This document shows, one piece after another, positions 1-12,300 of a stretch of 64,000 nucleotides of DNA; the first letter of the stretch is position 1, and each line of letters opens with the position of its first letter. Source of the DNA: Hypomesus transpacificus (lineage: Eukaryota; Chordata; Actinopteri; Osmeriformes; Osmeridae); NCBI RefSeq assembly GCF_021917145.1, contig NC_061075.1, positions 7,339,240-7,403,239 on the forward strand. Direction: 5' to 3'. The notes below the pieces were generated by a model. The model ran no database searches. It saw only the letters and a list, made by a program, of their open reading frames with translations, and had not been told where the DNA came from. The translations under genes were made by a program, and so were the position numbers.

Positions 1-20
1 CCCCCCCCCCCCCTTCTCAC

Positions 21-2526
21 CTTATGACATACATGAAGAGGTACAGCACTATGATGTTGATGTAGTCGTTTAGTTCGGCTTGCTGAAAGGCTTTGGCGAT
101 CACGATCCCCACAATGAAGAAGATGAGGGTGTTGGCCAGGTAGGTCAGCGTCTCCCAAAATCTGACGAGCGCAAGGAATCTCATTTGTTGTTGATATCTG
201 CATCTCTCTTAACCCTCCCAGGAGGTAAACCCCCCCCCCCCCCACACACCATCTGCCCCCCCTCCCCGTGTGAGAACCTCATCTAGAGCAGGGGTGGGCA
301 ACCCTGGTCCTCAGGTGCTACAGTTCTGCATGTTTTAGATGTTTCCCTGCTCCAGCACACCTGATTCAAATGAATGGTCGTTACCCCGGCTTCCACAGAG
401 CTTGATAACGAACCATTCATTTGAATCAGGTGTGCTGGAGCAGGGAAACATCTAAAACATGCAGAACTGTAGCACCTGAGGACCAGGGTTGCCTACCCCT
501 GATCTAGAGTCTAATCTACTGAGGAGTGACTGTTGCGAAGTGGGAAACCTACCGTAAGAGGAACACTTCAATCTCTGGGCTGAAGTTGACCGTGTCAAGC
601 AGCAGGCCCATGGTCAGGACCGAGATCACCCCCGCCATGCCCAGCCACTCAGCTGAAAGGAACCATAGTTCAACCGTCTTCTTTACAAGAAAACATGGGT
701 TCCACTGGTCAAACTCAAAACGTCAGTTAGAAGTATGATAACATGCTGATGACTCCTCCTTACCGATGTAAAATGTGATGTATGTCATGGCGAGACTTAT
801 GGTGATCTCGATCAGTCCGTCATTAAAGATGTACGACAGCCAGAACATAATGAGTTTTGCCATGATGAAGCCCAGGAGAGGGCTTCCAAACACCTTCAAC
901 ATCAGCTTGACGCTGAACGACTTTACTGTGGAATGACAACACACGCGCACACACAGATCATGAACACACAAAGTATCACATCACACTTATAAAAGAATGT
1001 TCTTGACCATTTCTTTCGATCGATAAGTTTGACAGGTTACACTGTACCGTTGAAGTCAGCGAGATTCACGTCCAGGTTTTTGAAACACTCAAACGCGATG
1101 AAGGATGTCCCCTCGCTGAACAGCGACTCTCCTTCCATAATCAGGATGAGCGCCTTGGACGTACCTAACGCAGATCACAACACAGCTGTAGTGGCCTATC
1201 AGCTCAGCCTGTTCGACAGAACACGCCTCGCTTTCCACCAATCACAACCACCGGACGGTCGTCTCGCCAATAAAGACGCAGGTAACAGCAGAACAAACAG
1301 CACAACCCAATAGCCTAATCCTCTCCACAACCATATACACTATAACGACACCTGTTTTAAAACGTACCGGACTTGCGGAGTATACTGGAAGTTATGAAGC
1401 AATCAAAGGTGCTGACAATGGACCCAAACATCATGCCAATGTACCAGTTCCACTCGTAGGCGTAAACTTCCACTACCAGCACTGCTATCAAGGAGCTAGT
1501 GAGGAGACAACCAGGGACAGCCAGGAGAAGGACCTGCAGGCAAGGGGGGAAACACCACCAACCCACCCATGTTTCACTGTCTCACTGGTGTCAGATACTG
1601 CCGGTTGGGTTAGTCCACAGTCGAAACTGCACCATGAAAAGGGCTTCAGACTCACTTGTGAGAGGGATCTTTTGAAGGTGTGCGACTCGATCTCGAAGGC
1701 ACTGCTGAAGATCAGGACGGGCATGAAGATGTCCGTTAGCAGCTTGGGGGAAATGTCTGCCAGGTCGGTGGTGAAGTGATTCACCTGGAGACGCAATCAA
1801 AGTGCTCGAGTTTCTGGTGGCGTCCACTCCAAATACCCTGACACGTGACACGGAAGCCGTGGTCACTAAAGGTCATTCGATGGGTTAAATCAGTGGTTCT
1901 TAACCCTGGTCCTCAAGTACCCCATGTCCTGCATGTTTTAGATGTTTCCCTGTTCCAACACACCTGATTCAAATGAATGATCATTAGCAGGCTTCTGCAT
2001 AACTAGATAACGACCCATGCATTTGAATCAGATGTGTTGGAGCAGGAAACATCTAAAACATATAGGACAGGGGATACTTGAGGACCGGCGTTGAGAGTCA
2101 TGGGTTTAATGACGGATAACAGTTGTCTTTGTGAGCACAAACATAATTAGCTGTGGTTCATTCAAATGACATTCATACCTTTGGGTAGTGGAAGCTTAAA
2201 GTGCCCATTATGATTCCACACACGGTTAGGATGACCGTATAGGGCAGCTTTGTGATCAGGCTCCTCACCACAGCTGAAAGAATAGTTCGTAAAAAACAGC
2301 GTCACTCCTGATTTCCAATACAATCTTCCAAACCAACCTGGAGCCCTAACATGACCAACATTTCTATATAGTCTGGCTTCATTTCGTTTGGTTATTGTAT
2401 GTTGTTTGAGTTACAGTACAAACGAACTACATTACCTCCAACGATGCACGCGCCAAAGCACGTGAAAAGGACTCCCGGTATGTCCTCAGTGTTGACGTAA
2501 TACCATTCATTCCTCATGCTTGTCAT
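21..2526 (-). CDS. Sperm-type Na+/H+ exchanger (SLC9C family), N-terminal exons; 3' part lies beyond the left edge
   Basis: Eight exons splice in frame on the minus strand: 2436-2526, 2179-2273, 1656-1784, 1368-1533, 1048-1164, 764-925, 553-652 and 21-161. All have GT-AG borders and matching phases. The product is a chain of hydrophobic helices of the cation/proton antiporter fold. Landmarks are VVRSLITKLPYTVILTVCG, FMPVLIFSSAFEIESHTFK, FGSIVSTFDCFITSSILRKS, LIMEGESLFSEGTSFIAF and FWETLTYLANTLIFFIVGIV. The last one resembles the plant SOS1 / animal sperm-NHE branch more than SLC9A. In known SLC9C proteins a voltage sensor and a cyclic-nucleotide-binding domain follow; here they would lie left of base 21. 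The ATG at 2526 is the first in the exon, but an acceptor-like site just upstream (about 2545) leaves room for another 5' exon. Two introns carry palindromic repeats. The canonical ion-site residues look altered (see findings). I cannot tell SLC9C1 from SLC9C2. Confidence 0.72.
282..508. repeat. Palindromic MITE-like element, copy 1
   Basis: A near-perfect 227-bp inverted repeat begins and ends with TCTAGA. Each arm runs through a 'GGGTGGGCAACCCTGGTCC'-like tip to 'ATTCAAATGAATGGT', with a loop of about 20 bases near 378-408. It lies in the slc9c intron between exons 161 and 553. The shape is typical of foldback/MITE elements that are common in fish genomes. A second diverged copy sits at 1891-2103. 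Confidence 0.85.
1891..2103. repeat. Palindromic MITE-like element, copy 2
   Basis: This is an inverted repeat whose arms share the blocks 'CCCTGGTCCTCAAG', 'CATGTTTTAGATGTTTCC' and 'CACCTGATTCAAATGAAT' with the element at 282-508. The arms are more diverged from each other than in copy 1, so this is an older insertion of the same family. It sits in another slc9c intron. Confidence 0.8.
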
Positions 2527-3747
2527 GGTCTCTTCGGGATGCTGGTATGGAAGGAATACAAGAGATCATCTGACAACAGATGTGGCGGGCAGATGTTCCA
2601 TTTGTGGCTAGGTCGACATTGCTATTGAACCCTACCATTAGCTATATGTTCGTTGCCAAAGTATCAAAGTGAACTTAAATCTAACTACAGTAGGCTACGC
2701 GTGTACACAGGTCGGAATAAACTGAAAACAGTGGCTAACTGCGCCTTGCTAAGTTAGCTAGCCTAGCAGCTAGCCTGGTACTTCAAAACCAACCATCACT
2801 TCAGGGTGTTTAAAAAGCCGTTAAGGAATAGCGTCACATATGTGATCGTTTGAATGCGGGTCCCACAGTAAGGTCACACATATGGCACCTACTATAATAG
2901 TCGGGTTGGCTTATAGGTTTTGCTTATAATAAGCAAAACTAGACTAATGAATACATATCCTAAACTATTTATGACAATATTAACAATTACATATTATGTA
3001 CACAAACGATTTTCACTAATCACAATAATATAATTATAAATCCGTCCAACCATTTGAAAACCTTCAAATCACTTAAGGGTGTTTAAAACCGTTAAGGAGG
3101 GTCCCTCCCACATGATCGACAAAAAACTATGCCACAAACGCTTTAGTATGGCTTCAAAATGTACTGTACTGACAAGGCTAAGTAACACTAGCATGGTAGT
3201 AGCATTGCTACGAGTATTATGCCAGGTAACGTAGCCTGGAAGCGAACTAAAGCCGTTTTAGAAAAATAACTTACGCTGTTGGGACCGTTGGAAATATTAA
3301 AAGTCGCGCATCTAAAGGTTTTATACTAAACTTTCATAATTAGCGCGCGGTGATCCAATAGCACAAGGGTCATCTGTCTCCTACTCAATCCTACTAGCCT
3401 GGGAATTGTAGCCTAGTTTTGACCTAAATAGTATTTCTGACTGGTACATTTCCAAGTCTAGTAGTCTATCATATAGTTTATAGAGATGTAGATATGTTGC
3501 CGATTTTACCCCTAATTATTAAATCACCAAAAGAATATCCTAACTAAAGTTTTATTCACCAACTTTTGGAGCCTGTAGCTTACAACGTAGGCTTAATGCA
3601 CTTTCCCTCAAAATCTCAGGATGTAGGCTGGTTATCATGCACTTTCCTGACACATAATGCAGACCAACCTCAAATTCAAACACTTGCAAATTTAGGTGAT
3701 GAGGTATGTGGAGGTTGATAAAACCATGGCTCCTTGGTGTATTTCAG
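2527..3747. other. Intergenic stretch between slc9c 5' end and the syap1 remnant
   Basis: No convincing exon is seen on either strand. The sequence is AT-rich. A CCAAT motif lies at about 3353-3358 next to a GCGCGC patch, which could mark a promoter for the minus-strand exchanger, but no transcription start can be read from sequence. The missing 5' exons of syap1 would be expected here and are absent. Confidence 0.4.
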
Positions 3748-4848
3748 TGTAAAGGAGGACGTTTTCTGGAGAAACTACTTCTACAGTGTGTCGCTGATCA
3801 AGCAGTCCGCTCAGCTCACAGCCTTGGCAGCACAGCAGCGCTCTGCAGAGAGGAGAGGGGACAGGAACATCTACTCCAACACAGGTAGCATCTGTCAAGG
3901 ACCTATTCCACCCCTCTGCTCACAACACTCCCATGGTCCTTAAAAAACCCATTATCCACTTCTTTCTCCACCTCATATGGCCTTTTGCTGTAAGGGTCCA
4001 CTAGTGCACAGTGGGTAAGAGTGATGAGTGGTTAAAAAAATATATATAAATAATATATAAATAATATATATATATAACGTATGATCCATGTTTCTTTTAT
4101 TCCTCAATGTCCAAATGCTAATGCTTTTCTTTGGCTCGTTCTTTTTCAGAGCCTGTCAGACCAAAATCACCTACTTCTATTATGAATCCTTCCGCTAAGC
4201 CTAATGAGGTATGAAATCTACAGCACTTATACAGATGGTTTGTGTCCATCTGCTGTGCACTCACTTATCAGCAAGAAGTCATCAAGTTATTGTGAAGGAA
4301 TCTGGTTTATGCATTGGGTAATGATTTAATTCATTGTTAATGACTTACTTTTGATCATATTAGACCAGAAACAGGTTGCTGACTGTCTGCTCACCATCTC
4401 TTTTGCTCCCTATGAGGACAGGATGAGAAGATCATCCCTCATCGTCCAGGCGTGTCTGAGTAAGTTAGTTTGTTTACTTTATTAATCCCGGAGGGATAAT
4501 TAAATAATCATGGCAGCCAAATAGATACATTTGCAAAAGACAACAGCGACTTACCTAAAAACATTCAAATATTCAAACGCGGTTAAGTATTAACCACAGG
4601 TTGTAAAGAACAAAGCAATCAGAGCAATAAGTAAACAGAAAGGCTATTTCAATAGCAGTCCAAATATACTCAAGCATTCACATGATGTGGATTTATGGTA
4701 GCCCTGTTGTGCAAAAAGCAAAGTGTTTAAAATAAATCTCTTGTGGTATCTCTCAGCGAGAGCTTCAGGAGTACGAGGTGGTGGTGGTGGAGGAGGGGTA
4801 CCGGGATGAGCAGTGGGACACAGGCAGATAGAGGAGCTGCTGCAGTAG
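3748..4848 (+). pseudogene. syap1: Degenerate syap1 (synapse-associated protein 1) fragment
   Basis: Three exon-like blocks splice in phase: 3748-3884 (second half of the BSD domain, with [19 protein letters not shown] and TALAAQQ), 4150-4208 (EPVRPKSP...) and 4432-4469 (DEKIIPHRPGVS). A fourth block from 4757 reads RELQEYEVV...RDEQWD and matches the SYAP1 C-terminus. Three defects argue for a relic. No 5' exons are visible. The exon that should encode the segment after GVSE is missing between 4469 and 4757, where repeat-like sequence sits instead. The last block also has the wrong phase and hits a stop at 4829-4831, after which the family-like ending (IEELLQ, stop at 4846-4848) continues in a shifted frame. 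Intact SYAP1 is a BSD-domain protein linked to Akt/mTORC2 signalling. Misassembly could mimic these defects. Confidence 0.65.
4480..4750. repeat. Probable transposon remnant replacing a syap1 exon
   Basis: The block opens with 'TTTATTAATCCCGGAGGGAT', which resembles the 3' tails of fish non-LTR elements, and continues as AT-rich sequence with no coding. It occupies the place where a conserved syap1 exon should lie. The family assignment is by memory of similar tails only. Confidence 0.4.
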
Positions 4849-4869
4849 GAGTAGACAAGCCCGGTGACC

Positions 4870-6362
4870 CGTGGAATCACTGGGGCAACGAGCCAGTAAG
4901 TAACAGCTGACTGCAGTGTCTGTGGCCCCCACCAGGGGGGGCTGAATGTCCACTTAATCAGCTACGTCTTCACTGCTGCCTCACATTAATCCAGTCTCTT
5001 GTACCATGCCAGTGTATTCACTTTGTATGTTCTAAATTGTGTTTTTTTGACATACCATAATAAGCTAGAGAGAATTATCAAAGGAATCAATTTGACACCG
5101 ATTTGAAACCTGTGCCCATGTGTTACTTAATTAGTTCTAGTTTATTTATATCTATGTTTCATTGACGTGTGTGTCGTTGGTTTCCCCGTGGGAGAAGATC
5201 TCTGAGGAGGCAGGAACATGTGTTTCTAGACCAAGACCTTTGTTACATGAATGAGCACAAGAGTACTGTGGTGATTTGTAGAGTGGTCTTGCTTTTGTAT
5301 GCGTATGTATGTGGCTAATGATTATTGCCGATGGGCCGTGGTGTATTTAGACCAGTAATATCCATGCAGCCAGTGTCCGGAGTCTAGTGTGTGCATCTTT
5401 TATATTTTCTATACTGTTCTCGTACCGTCTTATCTGAAAAAGCACATGTACTCTAGTAGCACTAATTACGGTCTTTTCAGCTAAAACAAGTCAACAAAGT
5501 ATCAAACCTTTTTTAATTAAAACCCTTGTGACTTCAATCAGTATTCTACTGTGTTGTATTGTCCTTTCTGATCTTGGTAGAGTATTTATGCCAACACAGT
5601 TGTGATGGCGTAAAAGGAAAGATAGGAGTAAAACGATTCACAAAACCTTGACCATATAGAAGACTCCAAACACTTAAGCATTGGTGGAAATAAATTCATT
5701 ACACCAAACCAATACTAGTTCAAATACATGACATGTCTTGACACAAATGTAGACTTATCAGTGTTGACTGATATTAAAATAGGGGATATACATGGTGGAC
5801 ACAGCATTACAGTTTTATTGACCTACTAAAAGTCTACAGACATCTGTAGTAATACATCGCTTATCACAGTGGCACATTCCTGAAATGTTCAGGGCACTAA
5901 ATCGTTGTGCTTCAAAACTATGGTCGATGTAAATGTAGAGCAAATTCAAAGTGTTAACATCAACAAGAATCAAGTTAAATCAAGGCTCTTTGGTAACGTG
6001 GATGTAGTCTCCCCCCCCCCCCCCCCCCCAATTCCCAACCCACCACAGACTTCATTTCAACCCCAGCTTCCCTATTTTCTTTCCATCCTGTAGACAGATG
6101 AGGACACACACTCGGTGATCACGTTAAGAGTTTATATACAGTATTAAGGCAGGGAGTCTAGATGAATCCTAAACAGTGATTCATTGTAAGATAGCCTGAT
6201 AACACTACATGGTACGTGCGCAACAAGACAGTTGAAGTGTCACAGAAAACCACTGGAAGCGTGTCTTTGTGCGTTTGAGTGAGCTGCATTTTTAAACAGA
6301 CAAGAGAAAAGCAGTCCGATGGAGGAGGCGGAGTGAGCTGAGCCGTCGATGAGGGACCGTGC
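4870..6362. other. Intergenic / ap1s2 3' UTR region
   Basis: No supported exon. The part next to 6362 is probably the 3' UTR of the distal ap1s2 isoform (minus strand). A poly-C run lies at 6011-6029. No poly(A) site could be chosen with confidence. Confidence 0.4.
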
Positions 6363-9300
6363 TTATGTTAGTCCAATTTCTTCCAGTACGCTGCGCGGGG
6401 TCTCTGTTTCCTGTAGTGGAACAGGGGAACCGTAACGCAGGTGAGGGAGACCACACTGTGCCAGGACAACAGGGTCAAAACTGCCGACACTGGCAACACC
6501 CATTGAATGTTAGGGAACTGTTTTGAACATACATGCATCGTATCTCCCCAGATGACAACCTAGCCGTCACTGATGATGTCAAGGTGGGTGCACCACAGTC
6601 AACAATTTCCCGTCAAGATGATTAGGACTCGTTTACGAAAACAAACTATGACGAACGACAATGCAAACCAGTACACAAACAAGACAAGAAATATTCTGAA
6701 AATGTGATGGGTTTAAAGACAGAAAGCCAAGGTGACCTCTAATGGTGGTTCAACATTTCAAGGACTACACAAATATTGATCCAAAATCCAAGGAGTTTTG
6801 ATGTTTGTATGTAGAAAGAACTTGTGTAGTTATAATCCAATGCAAATCATGTGTTACACTGTTTAATAGGTAGCCAATGGATACAACAAAATCCATAGAA
6901 AAATACTTCTGTCCGATTGTCCTATCATCTATAGTCTAAAACAGATTGCACAAAAAAATTTTTTAACTTACTTTGGCATCCTAAAACAAGGTTCAGCACA
7001 AAGTAAAGAGAGGATTTGTGTCAGCACACAGCAAAAACATTAAATATTTTCTTAAGTAAAAGGAGAGGATGATCAATTGCCACATTTGCCAACCTTCCGC
7101 ATCAGACAACCTCTACTTTCCATCTCCTCTCACAAATGTTAAGGTCTGGCTTATCAATTATTAACCCATTATCGTTACTGGAAACCACACATCCCACTGT
7201 GAGAGTAATGTTCAATCCCTGTGTCCTGCAGTGTTTGGCATCCTGATTCCTGGTGGATGCTGTGTTTGGTTGTAATACTTGAACAAACAAGCTAACACTG
7301 TACTATGGCCACACACCACGTCTTTGTGTGTGTGTGCGCGTGTGTGTGTGCGTCTGTGTGTGTGCGTGTGTACAGCATGTGTCAGTCAAGACGTGTCAGG
7401 ACAAGCGGGGCTGGAGTCAACATTCAATCAACGAGGTGTTAATTTATTAAGACACAATGACAGCAGGCCAACATGACTACGATAAGGTTTTATTCAAATA
7501 TAAGCCTTATCTCCAGTCGTATGACAAATCAAAACAAATAGTATGTCTTGGGTTAAACAGTGCAAACAGAAAATTAACTTTCAGGTTCTTTTTACTTTAA
7601 ATAAGACTATGGCACTACATTTAAGCGATTCCATGAATAATGCTATATTCAACTTTCTGATTTTAAATACAATAGGATAGGTTTCTTTAGATAAGATTTT
7701 ATGGGCATAATGTGAAAAGGGGTATACAAATTAAAATTAGATTTGACATTTTTGATTTGATAGATTGAAGGATAATGGTCAAATCCACTCAACAGACAAG
7801 GGATGTAGGACAGGAAAGGGACCCTAGTTCCTAATGACCTTTAGTAAACATAATCTACAGTTAATAACAAACAGATCCTAAACAAAACACGTAACTTGAC
7901 AGGTACATACATACAAATAAAAAAAATTGGAATATAAAACCATGGCCATGATAGTTAAAAAAACACAAAACAAATTAAACATCTCACTGAATAGAGAATG
8001 TGTATTAGGGGAATCTTACACTTCAAGCCATGGACTATTTACAGAGCAAAACTGACCACTGGAAATCACAGGAAGGTGTTGAACCTGCATGAGTACATGA
8101 GTACCCAACAGCGTTGTGTGTGGGGTGGAATAGACCAGTGAAGATGTGAGGCAAATGCTTGGGGCAGAGGGGGAGGAGCCAGGCACAGAGGGGGGAGGAG
8201 CCAGGCACAGAGGGGGGTGGGGCTCAGCATGCAGGGTGGGCGGAGTCGGAGGCGGCGGCGGCAGCAGCAGCGATGGCAGCCGTTCAGTAGACGGGCACGT
8301 TAAAGTACTCATGACGTGGCTGGGGGAGAGAAGTGCACACAGCTTACAAGACACGACCGGACGAGCCCAGGCGTCCCAGCCACCACACAGCCACGAGATG
8401 CACAACATGCAAGACAACAGCGGCAGGCAGGGGGGGTCATCTATCACCAGGTGGTGGTGGAGGGAGAGGTGGGGGGGAGGTGGGAGGGAGGTGCAACAGG
8501 TACACGGTCCAGAGTTTAAAGGAGTCTTTTCTCTGCGTTTTGATTTTCAATGTTTCAAAGAGCAAATCTACTCATTCTACTCAGGTACAGTACAACTGGC
8601 AGATGCATAACCCATCCTAAAGTTGACATCTAGATCTATTCTAGCTAGGGTTAGTATCTAGAACAAGGGCCTTGTTTGGTCTCAGGAAGACACATATTGT
8701 TTCGTTTTTAAGTGTATTTTGTCTAAAGTTGTCGAATGTTAGTTCAAAGCCACAGTTAAACTCAGTGTCGGTGTAGTGGGAGAAACTGACGACGATACAG
8801 GACACTCCAGGGGAAGCAAGCACACAAACACAGACGACTCGCAAACAGTGGTTTCCAGTGACGTCAATACATAGAAAGTGTCTCTTATCAATGCAAACGA
8901 CTATGGGGCTGTAGGGATGGGCACTCTCTTTATTAATGGTTGTGACACTATGAACGGACAAGGCATCTAACTACGAGGACTCTATTAGGGAGATCCACAG
9001 ACAGATAGTATTCACCTCATCTGGGTCTAACTCTGAAAAAGACCTGAGGATTCAGAGGCCGTATTGGGGTTCAGCATACCTGCAGGATAAACATTGATCG
9101 AACAAAAGCATTAGCCCCGTCCCCTCAGTAACACGAGACTACGTTTCCCACGGACCACAAGAACAGGTCCTGCGTGAGCTGAAGAGGAAGAAGTCCTTCT
9201 CTGATCAATCTCACGTCACTCTAACTCAGTCTCTACGTGCAGAATGTGCTGAGACACTGTTTTCCCCCAAACGATCCCATTTGCTCACGCTGCAATAATA

Positions 9301-12300
9301 ACCCGGGCACATAGAACGTTTTCATTAAAGTCTAATTAAAATAGTTTCATTCAAATCCCCTGAAGAATGTCTTCCTCCAAAGTAATTACCACACCATGCA
9401 CTATTAATGCGTTTAAGCCCAGGGCCCCAAGTCCTAATTTTACCTTCATTCATCCACAACGCATACAACCATACAATGCACATGCAATACATATTTGTGG
9501 AATCAAAGTCCACAATCCTCAGTGCAAAGTTGTGATACGATTGTTTTGTTGCAGGAATTCCCCCCTGAATTATAGTTTGAAAACGGCATGTAATTAGCTA
9601 GTCTGGGTGCGTGACCTGAATGTGTGTGCTGACCATGCAGATACATCAGAGAGGGAGTTATGTTTGTGGTCGTTATTATCACTGGGCCTATTCTATTAGA
9701 AACGTACATATTTGACCCACCAGCTAGGGAATAACATTTACTTACCACATTCAATTCCACTTCATCGCCTAATTTCCATTAACAGTACGGCATTGTGGCC
9801 CCTTTAGATTATCCCAGACAGGTCTCAACATGAATAATTAAAGTGTTGACCAATTAAAATTGAAACGTGTAAATTGAAATTGAAACGGAATGCTAATTAA
9901 CAGCACGGCACCACAAACACTGCTGTGTTTGCTGCAGGTGGTGTTTGGAATGAGAAACTGAACGGTAGTTTTCAGCAGGAAGACTCGTACCAAAACCAAA
10001 TGTACCTTTATAGGCCATGTGAGAACTGTCTGGGGATTTGACTACAGTCTGAATGAGGTAAATCATTAGCGGTTGTTGCCCAATTAAAGGGGCATTCAGT
10101 TCCTTTTTTAACAAGATGTCATCAATCCAAACACTCTCATGGCAATATAATGCTGTAAATGAGACCGTCGTCTCATACTGAGAGGCACTCCTCACCCAGG
10201 CAGTGTGGTTCTCTTCACTTGCAATATCAAAAACATTTGCTTTCACTATAACAGTCTTGTTTCTGGATTTCTTTGAAGCCAATCATTTCTGTAATTAACC
10301 GTATGAATTGATGAACATATGTTTTGTCTTAGAAGTAACAACACTTTCTCTGTCATCACCCAACCCATGATGAAAATGCTCTAGATTCTAAAACACGCTG
10401 CCTGAGGTAGACTTTATGACCAGAATTATCCAGGTTGGGCTAATGTCTGATTAGAACATGTATGTGCCCCCCCCTACTCGCATTATAAGATTATAAAACA
10501 AACACAGCAAAGTGAGTACATTATGCTCCATGCAGTAAAAGGTCAAAGGGCACACCACTCAGTATAAACCCATGCTGCCTGACTGACTGGCATCAGTCTA
10601 TTATTTACCAAGCACCTGGACGGAGAGACGGGGCTCTCTGGGCCTATTCTATTAGAAACGTACATATTTGACCCACCAGCTAGGGAATAACATTTACTTA
10701 CCACATTCAATTCCACTTCATCGCCTAATTTCCATTAACAGTACGGCATTGTGGCCCCTTTAGATTATCCCAGACAGGTCTCAACATGAATAATTAAAGT
10801 GTTGACCAATTAAAATTGAAACGTGTAAATTGAAATTGAAACGGAATGCTAATTAACAGCACGGCACCACAAACACTGCTGTGTTTGCTGCAGGTGGTGT
10901 TTGGAATGAGAAACTGAACGGTAGTTTTCAGCAGGAAGACTCGTACCAAAACCAAATGTACCTTTATAGGCCATGTGAGAACTGTCTGGGGATTTGACTA
11001 CAGTCTGAATGAGGTAAATCATTAGCGGTTGTTGCCCAATTAAAGGGGCATTCAGTTCCTTTTTTAACAAGATGTCATCAATCCAAACACTCTCATGGCA
11101 ATATAATGCTGTAAATGAGACCGTCGTCTCATACTGAGAGGCACTCCTCACCCAGGCAGTGTGGTTCTCTTCACTTGCAATATCAAAAACATTTGCTTTC
11201 ACTATAACAGTCTTGTTTCTGGATTTCTTTGAAGCCAATCATTTCTGTAATTAACCGTATGAATTGATGAACATATGTTTTGTCTTAGAAGTAACAACAC
11301 TTTCTCTGTCATCACCCAACCCATGATGAAAATGCTCTAGATTCTAAAACACGCTGCCTGAGGTAGACTTTATGACCAGAATTATCCAGGTTGGGCTAAT
11401 GTCTGATTAGAACATGTATGTGCCCCCCCCTACTCGCATTATAAGATTATAAAACAAACACAGCAAAGTGAGTACATTATGCTCCATGCAGTAAAAGGTC
11501 AAAGGGCACACCACTCAGTATAAACCCATGCTGCCTGACTGACTGGCATCAGTCTATTATTTACCAAGCACCTGGACGGAGAGACGGGGCTCTCTATAAG
11601 ATCTCCTCATTGGGCAACCCTCCCCAGTCTTCACTCTGGCTCTACAAATACAGAATCGAGCCAATCAGATGCCTCGTCTCTCTCAAGCCAGCTGCGGATT
11701 GGCCGCTAGAGACTCCTGTGTCCATCTTCCTTCTCCCGGGGACGAATGAACAACCAGCATGACACAAGAGGAAATAAAAACAAAAAGGAAAAACGGTGCC
11801 AGGCTAGGGAGAAAATAGTTAAGGCTGAGGTGAATCACAGGAGGTGATAGGAAGTGGGAAGTGCATGGGGATGTAGATGAGGTGGCAGAAGTGTCAGGGT
11901 GTAGGTGAAAGCACTAAACTAGGCTAATCTAAAGGAACTGTATGGATTAAGGTTACAGTAGAACAAATCATTAACCTGGTTTGAACCTTTCTGCAGCTGT
12001 GACGACCCCTCAGAGATTATCTTTCTGCATGATTCTGAAGCTTTTCTCAGAGTAAGAAGTGTCCTTCGGGACTCATTTGTGTTGGCGTAGCTGAAAACCC
12101 TTGACAGTGTTGGAGTGGGTTCCCGTCTGCTCCCCTGAATACCCCCAGAAAATGCTTAGTTTAGCATAAAATGAGAGCAACTCACAGTGCATAGGGACTG
12201 CTACAGAACAATAACCAACTGATACCATGAGCAGGCTAGCTGCCATCACCAGGGTTTCACAGCCTACGATGCCTATGGCAGCGGGGCACAATAATTTAGC

